Source of the DNA: Tateyamaria omphalii
GTDB lineage: Bacteria > Pseudomonadota > Alphaproteobacteria > Rhodobacterales > Rhodobacteraceae
Reading direction: 5' to 3'
DNA length: 64,000 nucleotides
NCBI RefSeq assembly: GCF_014651375.1
Contig: NZ_BMWT01000009.1
Location: 1 to 64,000 of the forward strand
Numbering within the stretch: the first letter of the stretch is position 1; every line of letters begins with the position of its first letter. Position numbers and translations under genes: made by a program. The notes under the pieces were generated by a model that was not told the origin of the DNA, searched no databases, and worked only from the letters and a program-made list of their open reading frames with translations. Shown here piece by piece: positions 34,674-46,332 of this stretch.

Positions 34674-37600
34674 TCATTCGGCTGCGATCCCTTCGAGCTT
34701 GTCCTCAAGCGCATCGGCTGCGTCTTGCAGGGCAGCGAGCGTTTCGGCGTCGGGTGCCCAATACTCACGATCCGACGCCTCCAGCAGACGGTTGGCCATG
34801 CGGCTTGAGGCGGTTGGGTTCAGGTCGGCCATGCGCTGACGCATTTCTTCATCCAGGACGAAGGTTTCCGAGATCCGTTGGTACACCCAATCATCGACCT
34901 GGCCCGTGGTGGCGGACCAGCCGACAGTGTTGGTGATGTGTGCCTCGATCTGGCGGACCCCTTCGGCGCCGTGCTTGAGCAGCCCCTCGAAAAACTTGGG
35001 GTTCAGCGCGCGGCTGCGGGTTTCCAGCGCCACCTGATCCTTGAGGGTACGAACCTTGGAGTTGCCGCGCGTCTGATCGCCGATATAGACCGACGCCTCG
35101 GACCCGCGGGCGCGTTTCACCGCGCGTGCAATGCCGCCCAGCGTGTCGAAATAGTGGTCCACGGTGGTGACGCCCAGTTCGACGGATTCAAGATTCTGAT
35201 AGGCCACTTCGACATCCGCCAGCGCCTTTTGCAGCAGAGCCGGGTTGGCAGCGGATTTGCCATCGACGCCATAGGCAAAGCTCTTGCGCGTCTCATAGGC
35301 GTCGGCCAACTCGTCCTCGTCCCCGAAAGCCGAGCTGTCGACCAGTTGGTTCACGTTGGAGCCATAGGCCCCTTCGGCATTTGAGAACACGCGCAGGGCA
35401 GCGGTGGCGAGGTCGACGCCTTGCGCCTCGCTATAGGCCAGCGCGTGGGCGCGGATATAGTTCTGATCGAGCGGCTCGTCGGCTTCGGCGCATTTCAGGG
35501 CGGCCTCGGCCAGCATGCGGGTTTGCAGGGGCAGCAGGTCACGGAAGATGCCCGAGAGCGTCATGATCACGTCGATGCGCGGGCGCCCGAGTTCGGCAAG
35601 GGGGATCAGGTCCGCCCCGGCGAGGCGACCAAAGCTGTCGAAGCGCGGGGTGCAGCCCATGAGGGCTAACGCCTGCGCAATCGGCCCGCCATCGGATTTG
35701 ATATTGTCCGACCCCCACAGCACCAGCGCGATCGAGCGGGGCATGGTCGGGTGCGTGTCCAGGAGCAGTTGCGCCTGTTTCATCCCGTCACGGCAGGCAA
35801 AGGCCGTCGGCATGCGGAACGGATCGAAAGCGTGGATGTTGCGGCCCGTGGGCAGAATCTCGGTCGAGCGGATGAGGTCGCCACCGGGCACAGGTTTGAT
35901 GTAGCGCGCATCCAGCGCAGTCATCAGGGCGGTCAGTTCCGTTTCGGTTTGCAATAGCGCATCGACCTGTGCTCGCGCGTCATCATCGGCGTGCGGCATC
36001 AGGTTCAGGTATTCTTCGCGCGCCGCATCGCTGAGCGGTTGGCCAACCACGTGCAGCCCGTCAGGGATCAACGCATCCTCGGTTTCCAGCAGCTTGAGCC
36101 AGAGCGCATCGGCGGGGGTGCCGCCCATGTCGACGGCTTCGGCCTGTTCGGCGATCAGGTCTTCGAGTTCTGCCCGTGCGCTATCACTCGCATTCATCTC
36201 GCGCCAACGGGTCAGAGAGTCCTTCAACTCCGCCAGCCCTTTATAGAGACCGGATGTCGCCAGCGGTGGTGTAAGGTGCGTGATCGTCACAGCGTTCGAA
36301 CGGCGCTTGGCCAGCGACGCCTCGGACGGGTTGTTTGCGGCATAAAGATAGATGTTGGGCATCTCGCCGATCAGGCGATCCGGCCAGTCTTGCGCGCCGA
36401 GGCCCGCCTGCTTGCCCGGCATGAATTCCAGCGCGCCATGCATGCCGAAATGGATCACGGCATCGGCCTGATAGGTGTTGCGCAGCCAAAGATAGAACGT
36501 GGTGAAGGCGTGGGTCGGCGCGAAGCCTTTTTCGAACAGAAGGCGCATCGGGTCGCCCTCGTACCCGAAAGCGGGCTGGACGCCGACAAAGACGTTGCCG
36601 AGTTCCTTGCCCAGCACAAACACGCCGCGCCCGTCGGACTGGATGCGGCCCGGCGCGGGCCCCCAGACGGCTTCGATGGCGTGCAGTGGGGGCGTTGTGC
36701 GTACGATGGTGTCGGCATCCACATGTGCGGCGACGTTCGCCTCTTGCCCATATTGGGCGGCATTGCCTTGCAGGACCTGGGCGCGCAGGGCGTCGACGCT
36801 ACCCGGCAGATCAACGGTGTAGCCACGCGCCTTCATCGCTTTCAACGTATTGAAAAGGCTCTCGAAAACGGAAAGATAGGCCGCAGTGCCCACTGCGCCT
36901 GCATTGGGTGGGAAACCGAAAAGGACGACGGCGACCTTCTTCTCGGCATTCTCTTTCCGGCGCAGACGGCCCAGGCGCAGGGTCTTTTCGCTAAGGCTTT
37001 CGATGCGTTCCGGACAAGGGACCATCGCCTTTGGTTCACCCGCCACACAGTTATGGGCGCAGCCACTACATCCTTCGGGCCCAAGCCGCCCGCCAAAGAC
37101 AGTGGGGCACGTGGCGCCATCAAGCTCGGGCAAGGCCACGAGCATGGTGGTCTCTATTGGCCCAAGGCCGCCGGTGCTGGCCGCCCATTGACCCAGCGTC
37201 TGGAATTCCAGCGCGTGCGCGGCGAGGTAGGGGGCATCAAGGTCAGCCAGCACATCAATGGCCGCTTCGTTGTCGTTATAGGCCGGGCCGCCGACAAGGC
37301 TGAACCCGGTGAGCGAGACCAGCGCGTCGACCTGCCCCTTAAAATAGGCGTCAATGGCAGGGCGGGCATCCAGCCCGCCAGCAAAGGCAGGCAGAACACG
37401 CATGCCACGGGCCTCAAACGCGCGAATGACACCATCGTAGTGCGCCGTATCGCCCGCCAGCACGTAAGAGCGCAGCATGACGATCCCGACAGTCATCTCG
37501 GCATCTTTGGGACCGGGAATGTCAGCGGCATCCGTGGTGATGCGCGCAGGGAGATCGGGGTGGTAGAGGCCGGTATCGGGGTAGCCGATGGGCAAGGCCG

Positions 37601-38231
37601 CTTCGGGCCGTTCCGCCCAGTCGGCGGAGGTGGCGTAGCGGTTCAGCAGGAACTGGATCATCGCCCGCACGTTGTCGTCGGATCCACCCAGCCAGTACTG
37701 CATGACCAGGAACCAGGCGCGCAGGTCCTGCGCCTTGCCGGGGATGAATTTCAGGATCTTGGGCAGACGGCGCAGCATCTGCATCTTCTTGGCGCCGTCC
37801 TCGGTCTTGGGCTTTGAGGACCCGCGCAACCGCTTCATCAGCTTGCCCATGGTCGAGGGCGGGGCCTGCATATCCAGAGTGCCCATGCGGGTCAGCTTGA
37901 CCACCTCGGCATCGGCAATGACCCCGACCATTGCGTCGCAGTGATCGCGGCGCGCTTTCAGTGCGGGCAGGATGCGCGCCACATGCTCTTCTAGGAACAG
38001 AAGGTTCGAGATGATGATGTCGCCATTCATCACCGCCTCTTCCGCTGCCGCGAAGGCGTCCGGAGACTCGCCCCATTCCGCGGCGGCGTGGATTTGCAGA
38101 TCGAGGCCCGGGTAGTCTGTGGATAGGTCGTCCATCGCGCGCCGGGCGGGGCCAGCGGCGTGGCTGTCCAACGTGATGATCACCACGCGGTAGCCGGGCA
38201 AGCGCCCGTTTATGTGCGTGTCATCGCGCAT
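34674..38231 (-). CDS. bchH: Magnesium chelatase subunit H
   Basis: BchH binds protoporphyrin IX and inserts Mg2+ with BchI and BchD, the first committed step to bacteriochlorophyll. The 1185-residue protein fits the family length and shows [77 protein letters not shown] and the C-terminal [27 protein letters not shown]. The ATG at 38231 ([16 protein letters not shown]) is chosen over upstream in-frame starts that lie inside bchB. It overlaps the bchB end by 11 bases, indicating coupling. No bchI or bchD is seen in the window. Confidence 0.96.
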   Translation of the reverse strand: MRDDTHINGRLPGYRVVIITLDSHAAGPARRAMDDLSTDYPGLDLQIHAAAEWGESPDAFAAAEEAVMNGDIIISNLLFLEEHVARILPALKARRDHCDAMVGVIADAEVVKLTRMGTLDMQAPPSTMGKLMKRLRGSSKPKTEDGAKKMQMLRRLPKILKFIPGKAQDLRAWFLVMQYWLGGSDDNVRAMIQFLLNRYATSADWAERPEAALPIGYPDTGLYHPDLPARITTDAADIPGPKDAEMTVGIVMLRSYVLAGDTAHYDGVIRAFEARGMRVLPAFAGGLDARPAIDAYFKGQVDALVSLTGFSLVGGPAYNDNEAAIDVLADLDAPYLAAHALEFQTLGQWAASTGGLGPIETTMLVALPELDGATCPTVFGGRLGPEGCSGCAHNCVAGEPKAMVPCPERIESLSEKTLRLGRLRRKENAEKKVAVVLFGFPPNAGAVGTAAYLSVFESLFNTLKAMKARGYTVDLPGSVDALRAQVLQGNAAQYGQEANVAAHVDADTIVRTTPPLHAIEAVWGPAPGRIQSDGRGVFVLGKELGNVFVGVQPAFGYEGDPMRLLFEKGFAPTHAFTTFYLWLRNTYQADAVIHFGMHGALEFMPGKQAGLGAQDWPDRLIGEMPNIYLYAANNPSEASLAKRRSNAVTITHLTPPLATSGLYKGLAELKDSLTRWREMNASDSARAELEDLIAEQAEAVDMGGTPADALWLKLLETEDALIPDGLHVVGQPLSDAAREEYLNLMPHADDDARAQVDALLQTETELTALMTALDARYIKPVPGGDLIRSTEILPTGRNIHAFDPFRMPTAFACRDGMKQAQLLLDTHPTMPRSIALVLWGSDNIKSDGGPIAQALALMGCTPRFDSFGRLAGADLIPLAELGRPRIDVIMTLSGIFRDLLPLQTRMLAEAALKCAEADEPLDQNYIRAHALAYSEAQGVDLATAALRVFSNAEGAYGSNVNQLVDSSAFGDEDELADAYETRKSFAYGVDGKSAANPALLQKALADVEVAYQNLESVELGVTTVDHYFDTLGGIARAVKRARGSEASVYIGDQTRGNSKVRTLKDQVALETRSRALNPKFFEGLLKHGAEGVRQIEAHITNTVGWSATTGQVDDWVYQRISETFVLDEEMRQRMADLNPTASSRMANRLLEASDREYWAPDAETLAALQDAADALEDKLEGIAAE

Positions 38232-39774
38232 AATGGGCCTTGGCCTCATACAATGTGTCGACGGAAATCTCGGCCACACCGCGTTCGCTGGCAAAGACTT
38301 CGGTGTTGCGGCGTGCCTTGCCCCGAACAAAGAAGGGAATCTTCTTCAATTCTTTCTCGGCGTCGGCCAACCAGATGACTGATCCTTCATTCATCTTGCC
38401 AGACAAACTCCGGGGGGAAGCCGCAGGCTGGGGGGCTGGCCCCCCTCCGTCCTCGGGTTTGGGCGCATGGCCACCATGATGTGAGGGACCGGCGGCATCG
38501 TGAAATTCAAAATCTTCGCGGAACATGTGCAGGAGGTGCTCCTCCAGCCCCATGACCAGCGGATGCACCCAGGTGTCGAAGATCACGTTCGCGCCTTCGA
38601 TCCCCATCTGAGGGGAGTAGCGGGCGGGAAAGTCCTGCACGTGGACGGGGGCAGAGATGACGGCGCAAGGGATGCCAAGCCGCTTGCCGATGTGGCGTTC
38701 CATCTGGGTGCCGAGGATCATTTCGGGTTGTAGCGCTTCGATCACGCGCTCGACTTCCAGGTAGTCGTCGGTGATCGTGGCTTCGATGCCCATTTCGCGG
38801 GCCTTGGCGCGGACAGGCCGGGCCATTTCGCGGTTGTAGCAGCCCATGCCAACCACTTCGAACCCCATCTCGTCCTGCGCGATGCGAGCCGCGGCCAACA
38901 CATGGGTGCCATCGCCAAAGAGGAAAACGCGCTTGCCGGTCAGGTAGGTGCTGTCGACCGACTTGGAGTACCAGGGTAGACGCAGGCGGGAGGTGTCGAG
39001 ATAGGCGTCCTTGCCGGTGATCTTGGCGACTTCGTTGATAAAGTCGCGGGTGGCGCCGACACCGATTGGAACGGTCTTGGTGTAGGGTTGGTCCAGCTCC
39101 TGCTCCATCCAGCGCGCGGCGGATTCTGCGGTTTCGGGATACATCAGGACGTTAAAATGCGCGGCCCCCATTTTGCTGATGTCTTGGGGAGACGAGGTCA
39201 TGGGGGCCACGACATTGACGCTGATGCCCATATCGGAGAGCAGCGCGGTCACTTCCTGGATGTCGTCGCGATGACGAAATCCAAGGGCGGTTGGGCCGAT
39301 CAGGTTGGCTGTGATTTGTTTGGTCCGTTCCATCGGACGGGCCAGTGTCTTGACGATCTGGAAGAAAGTCTCGTCCGCGCCAAAATTTTCCTTGCGCTGG
39401 TAGCTCGGCAGTTCCAGCGGGATTGTGGGGATGGGGAGGCCCATGGTTTCGGCCATGCCGCCGGGGTCGTCCTGGATCAGTTCGGCAGTGCAGGAGGCGC
39501 CGACGATGATCGCTTGGGGCTGGAACCGGTCATAGGCGCCTTGCGCCGCCGTCTTGAACAGGTTGGCTGTGTCGGCGCCAAGATCGCGGGCCTGGAAGGT
39601 AGTGTAGGTGACCGGTGGGCGGTGGTCGCGCCGCTCGATCATCGTGAACAGCAGGTCAGCATAGGTGTCGCCCTGCGGCGCGTGCAGCACGTAGTGCAGG
39701 TCGCGCATGCCTGTGGCGACGCGCATGGCGCCGACATGGGGTGGGCCCTCATATGTCCAGACGGTGAGCTTCAT
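38221..39774 (-). CDS. bchB: Dark-operative protochlorophyllide reductase subunit B
   Basis: With BchN, BchB forms the catalytic NB complex that reduces ring D of protochlorophyllide without light. The 517-residue protein starts [23 protein letters not shown] and has [32 protein letters not shown] and [19 protein letters not shown]. After HHGGHAPK comes a Gly/Pro/Ala-rich linker encoded by a copy of the dispersed repeat, then the conserved C-terminal domain [22 protein letters not shown]. The linker is normally variable, so the protein is probably intact and active. Confidence 0.96.
   Translation of the reverse strand: MKLTVWTYEGPPHVGAMRVATGMRDLHYVLHAPQGDTYADLLFTMIERRDHRPPVTYTTFQARDLGADTANLFKTAAQGAYDRFQPQAIIVGASCTAELIQDDPGGMAETMGLPIPTIPLELPSYQRKENFGADETFFQIVKTLARPMERTKQITANLIGPTALGFRHRDDIQEVTALLSDMGISVNVVAPMTSSPQDISKMGAAHFNVLMYPETAESAARWMEQELDQPYTKTVPIGVGATRDFINEVAKITGKDAYLDTSRLRLPWYSKSVDSTYLTGKRVFLFGDGTHVLAAARIAQDEMGFEVVGMGCYNREMARPVRAKAREMGIEATITDDYLEVERVIEALQPEMILGTQMERHIGKRLGIPCAVISAPVHVQDFPARYSPQMGIEGANVIFDTWVHPLVMGLEEHLLHMFREDFEFHDAAGPSHHGGHAPKPEDGGGPAPQPAASPRSLSGKMNEGSVIWLADAEKELKKIPFFVRGKARRNTEVFASERGVAEISVDTLYEAKAHYAR
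38381..38447 (-). repeat. Dispersed repeat copy inside the bchB coding sequence
   Basis: GATCCTTCATTCATCTTGCC, AGACAAACTCC, AAGCCGCAGGC and GGGGGGCTGGCCCCCC match the intergenic copy at 59750-59814 read in reverse almost base for base. The copy is in frame and encodes about 22 residues of the interdomain linker of BchB (from [20 protein letters not shown]). Confidence 0.7.
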
Positions 39775-39783
39775 GGCTGACTG

Positions 39784-39834
39784 CTGGGGCGCTGCCCCAG
39801 ACCCCGGAGTTTACTTGGCAAGATGAAGAGGATC
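39784..39834 (+). repeat. Dispersed repeat copy, bchN-bchB gap
   Basis: GGGGCGCTGCCCC is a small palindrome followed by CCGGAGTTTACTTGGCAAG and ATGAAGAGGATC. Read in reverse it gives the same order of blocks as the copy in bchB. It ends one base from the bchN stop codon. Confidence 0.65.
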
Positions 39835-39835
39835 T

Positions 39836-41650
<1,815 letters not shown>

Positions 41651-41676
41651 TCAGCGTATCGGGTGGGAGGGAAAAG

Positions 41677-41694
41677 TGTCAATTATAACTTACA
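41677..41694 (-). promoter_or_regulatory. PpsR/CrtJ box over the bchF -10
   Basis: TGTCAATTATAACTTACA fits TGT-N12-ACA exactly. On the minus strand it contains TATAAT (41682-41687), a likely -10 hexamer, 62 bases or so before the bchF start codon. Occupancy by PpsR would block RNA polymerase. No good -35 was found. Confidence 0.8.
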
Positions 41695-41819
41695 CTCAAT
41701 CTGTCATCCTCACGTATAGGATTTGATGGCCGCAACATGTATGGCTGTGAAAAAACCCCATTTTTCCGGCATAAGTACCGCTGCTCCGCGGTGTGCGCAT
41801 GGATGTGACATGGTCTTGA

Positions 41820-41858
41820 TGTCAAATTGAGTTGACATTGTGTGTGTTCAGGCAGACA
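41820..41858 (+). promoter_or_regulatory. Two tandem PpsR/CrtJ boxes upstream of ppaA
   Basis: TGTCAAATTGAGTTGACA (41820-41837) and TGTGTGTTCAGGCAGACA (41841-41858) both fit TGT-N12-ACA and are 3 bases apart. TTGACA at 41832-41837 may be the -35 of a rightward promoter, with GACACT 17 bases on as a weak -10. The pair is about 70 bases before the ppaA start. It implies feedback control of the regulators by PpsR. Confidence 0.75.
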
Positions 41859-41926
41859 CTTTTCTTGTTTTCACGGCTCTGACGCGCCAGAACCGTTCAT
41901 TGCGTTCACACGGATCGAGGTAATCC

Positions 41927-42709
41927 ATGACGCATGACGACCCATTTGGCACACCCCGTCTCACGTACGGGCGCAACTACGACCACGAGTCGTTGGCCAG
42001 TGAGGTCATCTCTATCCTCAAAGATCGTCAGATCGTTGGGCCCTCGGGGGCACGGCAGATTGCCGTCGACTACCTGGTGCGCTCCGTTCTGTCTGAGGGC
42101 AATTTTGATGCAGCGCTGGTGCTGGAGGAGTTGACTACCTATCGCCTGACCCATGATGCGTTGATTGATCTGTATATTCCTAAGGCCGCAGAATACTTGG
42201 GCGCGCAATGGATGACATCAGACCTGGACTTCGCCACGGTCACGGTCGGGTCGTTGCGCTTGCAGGCACTGCTGGGCGTTGCGGCGCATGGACTGACCCG
42301 CGAGCCGGTGGACCATAACAACGTTCTGCACGCATTGGTCATCGTTCCAGAAGGCGAGCAGCATTTCCTGGGAGCCAGCGTTGTTGCGGCCCAGCTACGC
42401 CGGTTGGGCTGTGATGTCAGCCTGTCGATCAACGAGGCAACCGACCAAATTCTTGCCAGGGTTGAATATGATCGGCTCGACATGATTCTGTTCTCATGTG
42501 CGCGGGCGGCGGGCCTTGAAACCGCATGTAGAACGGTTAAAAAGATAAGAGAAACAAGTGATATGAGTCCCGTGTTGGCCATAGGTGGCGCTTATTCCGG
42601 GATCACTGAACATAAAGCAGAACAAACAGGCGTCGATCTTGTGACAAATACGGCAAAAGATGTTGTTGGCTTCACGACGAAGCGCAAAAAGGCATTGGCC
42701 CGTAGATGA
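41927..42709 (+). CDS. ppaA: AerR/PpaA-type cobalamin-binding regulator
   Basis: In Rhodobacter the PpaA/AerR proteins bind cobalamin and modulate PpsR/CrtJ activity. The 260-residue protein has a helical N-terminal part (residues 20-125, VDYLVRSVLSEGNFDAALVLEELTTY) and a B12-binding Rossmann-like domain with EGEQHFLGASVVAAQLRRLGCDVSLS, where His146 is a likely cobalt ligand; the classical DxHxxG is not present. GAGG precedes the ATG by 7 bases. The stop overlaps ppsR (ATGA), so the antirepressor and repressor are made together. Confidence 0.93.
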   Translation: MTHDDPFGTPRLTYGRNYDHESLASEVISILKDRQIVGPSGARQIAVDYLVRSVLSEGNFDAALVLEELTTYRLTHDALIDLYIPKAAEYLGAQWMTSDLDFATVTVGSLRLQALLGVAAHGLTREPVDHNNVLHALVIVPEGEQHFLGASVVAAQLRRLGCDVSLSINEATDQILARVEYDRLDMILFSCARAAGLETACRTVKKIRETSDMSPVLAIGGAYSGITEHKAEQTGVDLVTNTAKDVVGFTTKRKKALARR

Positions 42710-44127
42710 CAACGGATGGAAGCAGTTTTTGGACAAGCGGCGCTGTCCCGCTCATTGAACCTGAGTTTCTGAGCAGTATTATTGCGGCCGCTTCTGACAT
42801 CGCTTTGGTTGTGTCCGCCGAAGGTACCATCCTGTCAGTACTGTTGAATGACCTGGATGACAGCTTTGGCAACCTAAACCATTGGGAAGGTCGTCCTGTT
42901 GTCGAATTCCTGACCGAAGAGAGTATTAAAAAGTTCCAACATGCGCATGACGCGTATATGTCGGGGCAGCCGCCGAAAAAGCCGCTTGAGCTGAACCACA
43001 GCGACAATGCCGTGTGGCAATATCCTGTGCGCTATACATTCCACCGTTTTGGACAAGAGAATGCGGTCTTGTTGTTGGGTCGTGACCTGCGCCCCATTGC
43101 CGAGACACAGCAGCAGTTGGTGCAGGCCCAGATTGCGCTTGAGCAGGGGTACGAGGCCAGCCGCGAGTTTGATGCACGCTATCGCGTGGTCATGTCGAGT
43201 GTTGATGATGCCGTTGTCTTCGTGTCGGTGCAGACCGGGCGGATCGAGGATGCGAATGGCCGCGCTGCTGCGCTATTGGGTTTGAAGTCCGATGCGCTTG
43301 TGGGGGCTGCCCTTGCCAGCCTGTTCAAGGATCGGTCCGGAGCTGAGCTGACCGAAAGCCTGATGAATGCCACTCTGACCGACGATGGCGCCCCAGTTTC
43401 GGTGCGCACGTCGCGGACACATCAAACCATTGATTTGTATCCGACCCTGTTCCGCGCCGCCGGGCAGCGCGTTTTGATGTGTCGGCTTGCCGGAAGCGAG
43501 GCGGTTGCGTCAAACACGGATTCTGCCTCCAATCATGCGGTTTCGCTGTTCCGAGGTACAACCGACGCCATCGTCTTTATGGATCCGCGCGGCACAACAT
43601 TATCGGTCAACGATGCCTTTTTGGATCTGGTTGGCGCGACCCATCTGTCGGATGTTGTGGGGCAGTCACTGGCCGAGTATCTGGCCCGCGGTCAGATTGA
43701 TCTGGGTGTTCTGCTGGAGAATGCGGCCCGCACAGGGCAGATGCGTGTCTATGCCACCCGCCTTGTAAATGATCTGGGTGCCCGTGTACCCGTCGAGGTG
43801 TCCGCCACCGCGCTTGAGGATGCCGAGAACCCTGCCGTGGCGCTGATCATGCGTGATGTCAGCCGTCTGGAAGGTGTGCGCAAGGTCGAAAGCAGCGGCG
43901 GGCCGAGCATGCCGGAGCCTGGGCGCAACGTGATGGACCTGATCGGCTCGGCGTCGCTGAAAGAAATCGTGGCTGAGACCACCGATGTGGTCGAGAAGAT
44001 GTGCATTGAAACGGCCGTCAACCTGACGCGTAACAACCGTGTTGCCGCGGCCGAGATGTTGGGGCTGTCCCGGCAGTCGCTCTACGTCAAGCTGCGCAAA
44101 TATGGGCTGCTGAGCAAGAACGGCTAG
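42706..44127 (+). CDS. ppsR: PpsR/CrtJ photosynthesis repressor
   Basis: This 473-residue regulator has an N-terminal domain, PAS domains (about 155-260 and 275-385) and a C-terminal Fis-type helix-turn-helix (about 443-465, RVAAAEMLGLSRQSLYVKLRKYG). Two cysteines, Cys259 in VLMCRLAG and Cys433 in EKMCIETAV just before the helix-turn-helix, fall where the redox-active cysteines of Rhodobacter PpsR lie. It represses bch, puc and other promoters at TGT-N12-ACA under aerobic or light conditions. Four such boxes lie nearby, including upstream of its own operon. Confidence 0.95.
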   Translation: MTTDGSSFWTSGAVPLIEPEFLSSIIAAASDIALVVSAEGTILSVLLNDLDDSFGNLNHWEGRPVVEFLTEESIKKFQHAHDAYMSGQPPKKPLELNHSDNAVWQYPVRYTFHRFGQENAVLLLGRDLRPIAETQQQLVQAQIALEQGYEASREFDARYRVVMSSVDDAVVFVSVQTGRIEDANGRAAALLGLKSDALVGAALASLFKDRSGAELTESLMNATLTDDGAPVSVRTSRTHQTIDLYPTLFRAAGQRVLMCRLAGSEAVASNTDSASNHAVSLFRGTTDAIVFMDPRGTTLSVNDAFLDLVGATHLSDVVGQSLAEYLARGQIDLGVLLENAARTGQMRVYATRLVNDLGARVPVEVSATALEDAENPAVALIMRDVSRLEGVRKVESSGGPSMPEPGRNVMDLIGSASLKEIVAETTDVVEKMCIETAVNLTRNNRVAAAEMLGLSRQSLYVKLRKYGLLSKNG

Positions 44128-44156
44128 CCTGCTGCAACCCTTGCACCGACTCAAAG

Positions 44157-44174
44157 TGTCAGCCATAGTTGACA
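44157..44174 (+). promoter_or_regulatory. PpsR/CrtJ box and putative bchG promoter
   Basis: TGTCAGCCATAGTTGACA fits TGT-N12-ACA and ends one base before the bchG ATG. TTGCAC (44141-44146) and CATAGT (44164-44169), 17 bases apart, look like -35 and -10 elements. Transcription would then start at about 44175-44176, i.e. at the start codon. Confidence 0.7.
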
Positions 44175-44175
44175 C

Positions 44176-45075
44176 ATGGATGTCAGCCACTCTTTACCTG
44201 CGCGCCGATTTCCCGAGCCTGCGGCGGCCCTGCGTCTGATCAAACCGATCACGTGGTTTCCGCCGATGTGGGCCTATCTGTGTGGGGTCATCTCGTCCGG
44301 CGCATCGCCGGTGGGGCAGTGGTATCTGGTTTTGCTGGGCGTGCTTCTGGCGGGCCCGATCGTATGTGGGATGAGCCAAGCCGCGAATGACTGGTGCGAC
44401 CGTCACGTGGACGCCATTAACGAACCTGGTCGCCCGATCCCGTCGGGCCGTATCCCGGGGCGGTGGGGGCTTTGGATCGCCTTGGCCATGTCGGCGCTGT
44501 CCTTGTTTGTCGGCTGGCAATTGGGACCCTGGGGCTTTGCCGCGACCATAGCTGGCGTGGTGGCTGCGTGGGCCTATTCGGCTGAACCCGTCCGCCTGAA
44601 GCGGTCGGGCTGGTGGGGTCCGGGCCTTGTTGGTCTGAGCTATGAAACATTGCCGTGGATCACCGGTGCTGCCGTGCTGAGTGCGGGTGCACCGCGCGGC
44701 GAGGTGTTGCTGGTGGCGCTCCTCTACGGGGTGGGCGCGCATGGCATTATGACCCTGAATGATTTCAAGGCACTGGAAGGCGACCGGCAGATGGGGGTCA
44801 ATTCCCTGCCTGTCACCTTGGGTCCGAGGCGCGCGGCACAGGTGGCCTGCGCCGTGATGGCCGCACCCCAGGCTGTTGTGATTGCGCTGTTGGCCCTTTG
44901 GGACCGGCCCGCCCACGCGGCTGGGGTTGCACTGGTGCTGGTGCTACAGTTTTGGGCCATGCGCATCATGTTCCGCGACCCCAAGGCGAAGGCGCCCTGG
45001 TACAACGGCACCGGTGTGCTGTTGTATGTGTCCGGTATGATGGTTGCCGCCTTTGCATTGCGGGGGCTGGCATGA
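44176..45075 (+). CDS. bchG: Bacteriochlorophyll synthase
   Basis: BchG is the UbiA-family prenyltransferase that esterifies bacteriochlorophyllide a with geranylgeranyl or phytyl diphosphate. The 299-residue membrane protein has LIKPITWFPPMWAYLCGV, the diphosphate-binding NDWCDRHVDAINEPGRPIPSGRIPG and the second aspartate motif NDFKALEGDRQMGV. The start matches other BchG proteins, and no Shine-Dalgarno is visible, which fits a leaderless message. The stop overlaps the next gene (ATGA). Confidence 0.96.
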   Translation: MDVSHSLPARRFPEPAAALRLIKPITWFPPMWAYLCGVISSGASPVGQWYLVLLGVLLAGPIVCGMSQAANDWCDRHVDAINEPGRPIPSGRIPGRWGLWIALAMSALSLFVGWQLGPWGFAATIAGVVAAWAYSAEPVRLKRSGWWGPGLVGLSYETLPWITGAAVLSAGAPRGEVLLVALLYGVGAHGIMTLNDFKALEGDRQMGVNSLPVTLGPRRAAQVACAVMAAPQAVVIALLALWDRPAHAAGVALVLVLQFWAMRIMFRDPKAKAPWYNGTGVLLYVSGMMVAAFALRGLA

Positions 45076-46328
45076 TCGCCGGTTGGGGCATGTTGGTGCG
45101 TCTGTGCCTGGTCAATGCCGCCATCGGTGGGCTGGCCGCGCTGCCTGTGAACCTGTTCAATCGGTTGATGACGGTGGAGCTGGCCTTGCCCGCGCTGCTG
45201 CCCGGTCTGCTGGTTGCCCTGCATTACGGTGTGCAACTGACCCGACCTGTCTGGGGTCATCGGTCAGATGTGAAAGGCGGTCGGACTCCCTTCATCCTTG
45301 GCGGAATTGCAGTTGTTGCCTTGGGCGTGACCGGTGCGGCGTGGGGCATATTGATTGCCGAGACCTCGGTACCCTTGGCGCTGGCGGTTTGGCTTTTGTC
45401 CTATGCCGCGATTGGCCTTGGGATCGGAGCGGCAGGCACATCTTTCCTTGCCTTGCTGGCCTGCGTGACCGGGCCACGAAAAGGGGCAGGGGCGACGCTC
45501 GCATGGCTCTTGCTGATCGCGGGCGCCATCTTTGCCTCTGTCGGGACCGGCATTGCGTTGGAGCCTTACAGCCCGGATCGGTTGGTTTGGGTGGTGGCGG
45601 CGGTGTGCGCCGTGGCGTTTTTGCTGTGTGTCCTTGCGACGATCGGTGTGGAAAGCCATGCCGAGTTTGAACATACGCCGGATGACACGCCCCTTGTTGT
45701 GGCGTTGAAACGCACCTGGGCCGATCCGGTGGCGCGCCGTTTCACGGGATTCGTGTTCCTATCAATACTGGCGTTCTATCTGTCCGAGCTGATTTTTGAG
45801 CCCTTTGCCGGGCATGTCCACGGGCTGAGCCCCGAGGACAGCATCAAGCTGTCGGGGGGCAAGGATGGGGCTGCCCTGATGGGGATGATCGCGGCGGGGG
45901 TCCTGTCGCATCTGCGGATTGGCAGTTTGCGGTTCTGGGCGGTGACCGGCTGTGTGCTGTCGGCGTTTGGTCTGTTGGGTCTGGGCACCGGTCTGCCGCT
46001 GGTCCCGTCCACGGTTGTTCTGGGTCTGGGCAATGGGCTGTTTGTCGTTGGGGCTGTTGGATCGATGATGCAGTTGGCCGCAGCGCATGCGCGCAACACG
46101 GGCACCCGCATGGGGGTCTTTGGCGCAGCTCAGGCCATCGCCGCCGGACTGGCGGGTTTGGTGGCGACAGGCATGCTGGACCTGACCCGCCTGATCCTGC
46201 TCGATGCCGCGGCTTACGGCACGGTTTTCACATTCGAGGCGGCCCTGTTCCTGTGCGCCGCCCTGGTCGCGTCCCGCGTGATGCGGGCGACAGAGACCAC
46301 TGATGCAACCTTGGTTCCGGGGGAGTAA
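45072..46328 (+). CDS. PucC-family MFS protein between bchG and bchP
   Basis: This 418-residue membrane protein of the BCD/PucC family has about 12 hydrophobic segments and NLFNRLMTVELALPALLPGLLVALHY, GHRSDVKGGRTPFILGG and FEPFAGHVHGLSPEDS. A PucC-like gene between bchG and bchP is usual in purple bacteria (called bch2 or orf428). It probably handles bacteriochlorophyll or assists light-harvesting complex assembly. Coupled to bchG by ATGA. The start at 45072 is chosen over upstream extensions that overlap bchG. Confidence 0.9.
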   Translation: MIAGWGMLVRLCLVNAAIGGLAALPVNLFNRLMTVELALPALLPGLLVALHYGVQLTRPVWGHRSDVKGGRTPFILGGIAVVALGVTGAAWGILIAETSVPLALAVWLLSYAAIGLGIGAAGTSFLALLACVTGPRKGAGATLAWLLLIAGAIFASVGTGIALEPYSPDRLVWVVAAVCAVAFLLCVLATIGVESHAEFEHTPDDTPLVVALKRTWADPVARRFTGFVFLSILAFYLSELIFEPFAGHVHGLSPEDSIKLSGGKDGAALMGMIAAGVLSHLRIGSLRFWAVTGCVLSAFGLLGLGTGLPLVPSTVVLGLGNGLFVVGAVGSMMQLAAAHARNTGTRMGVFGAAQAIAAGLAGLVATGMLDLTRLILLDAAAYGTVFTFEAALFLCAALVASRVMRATETTDATLVPGE

Positions 46329-46332
46329 TACA

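Noticed and set aside
35991-37817. 608-codon open frame on the plus strand
   Set aside because: It lies fully antisense to bchH, whose protein is conserved along the whole length. It is a by-product of GC-rich codon use.
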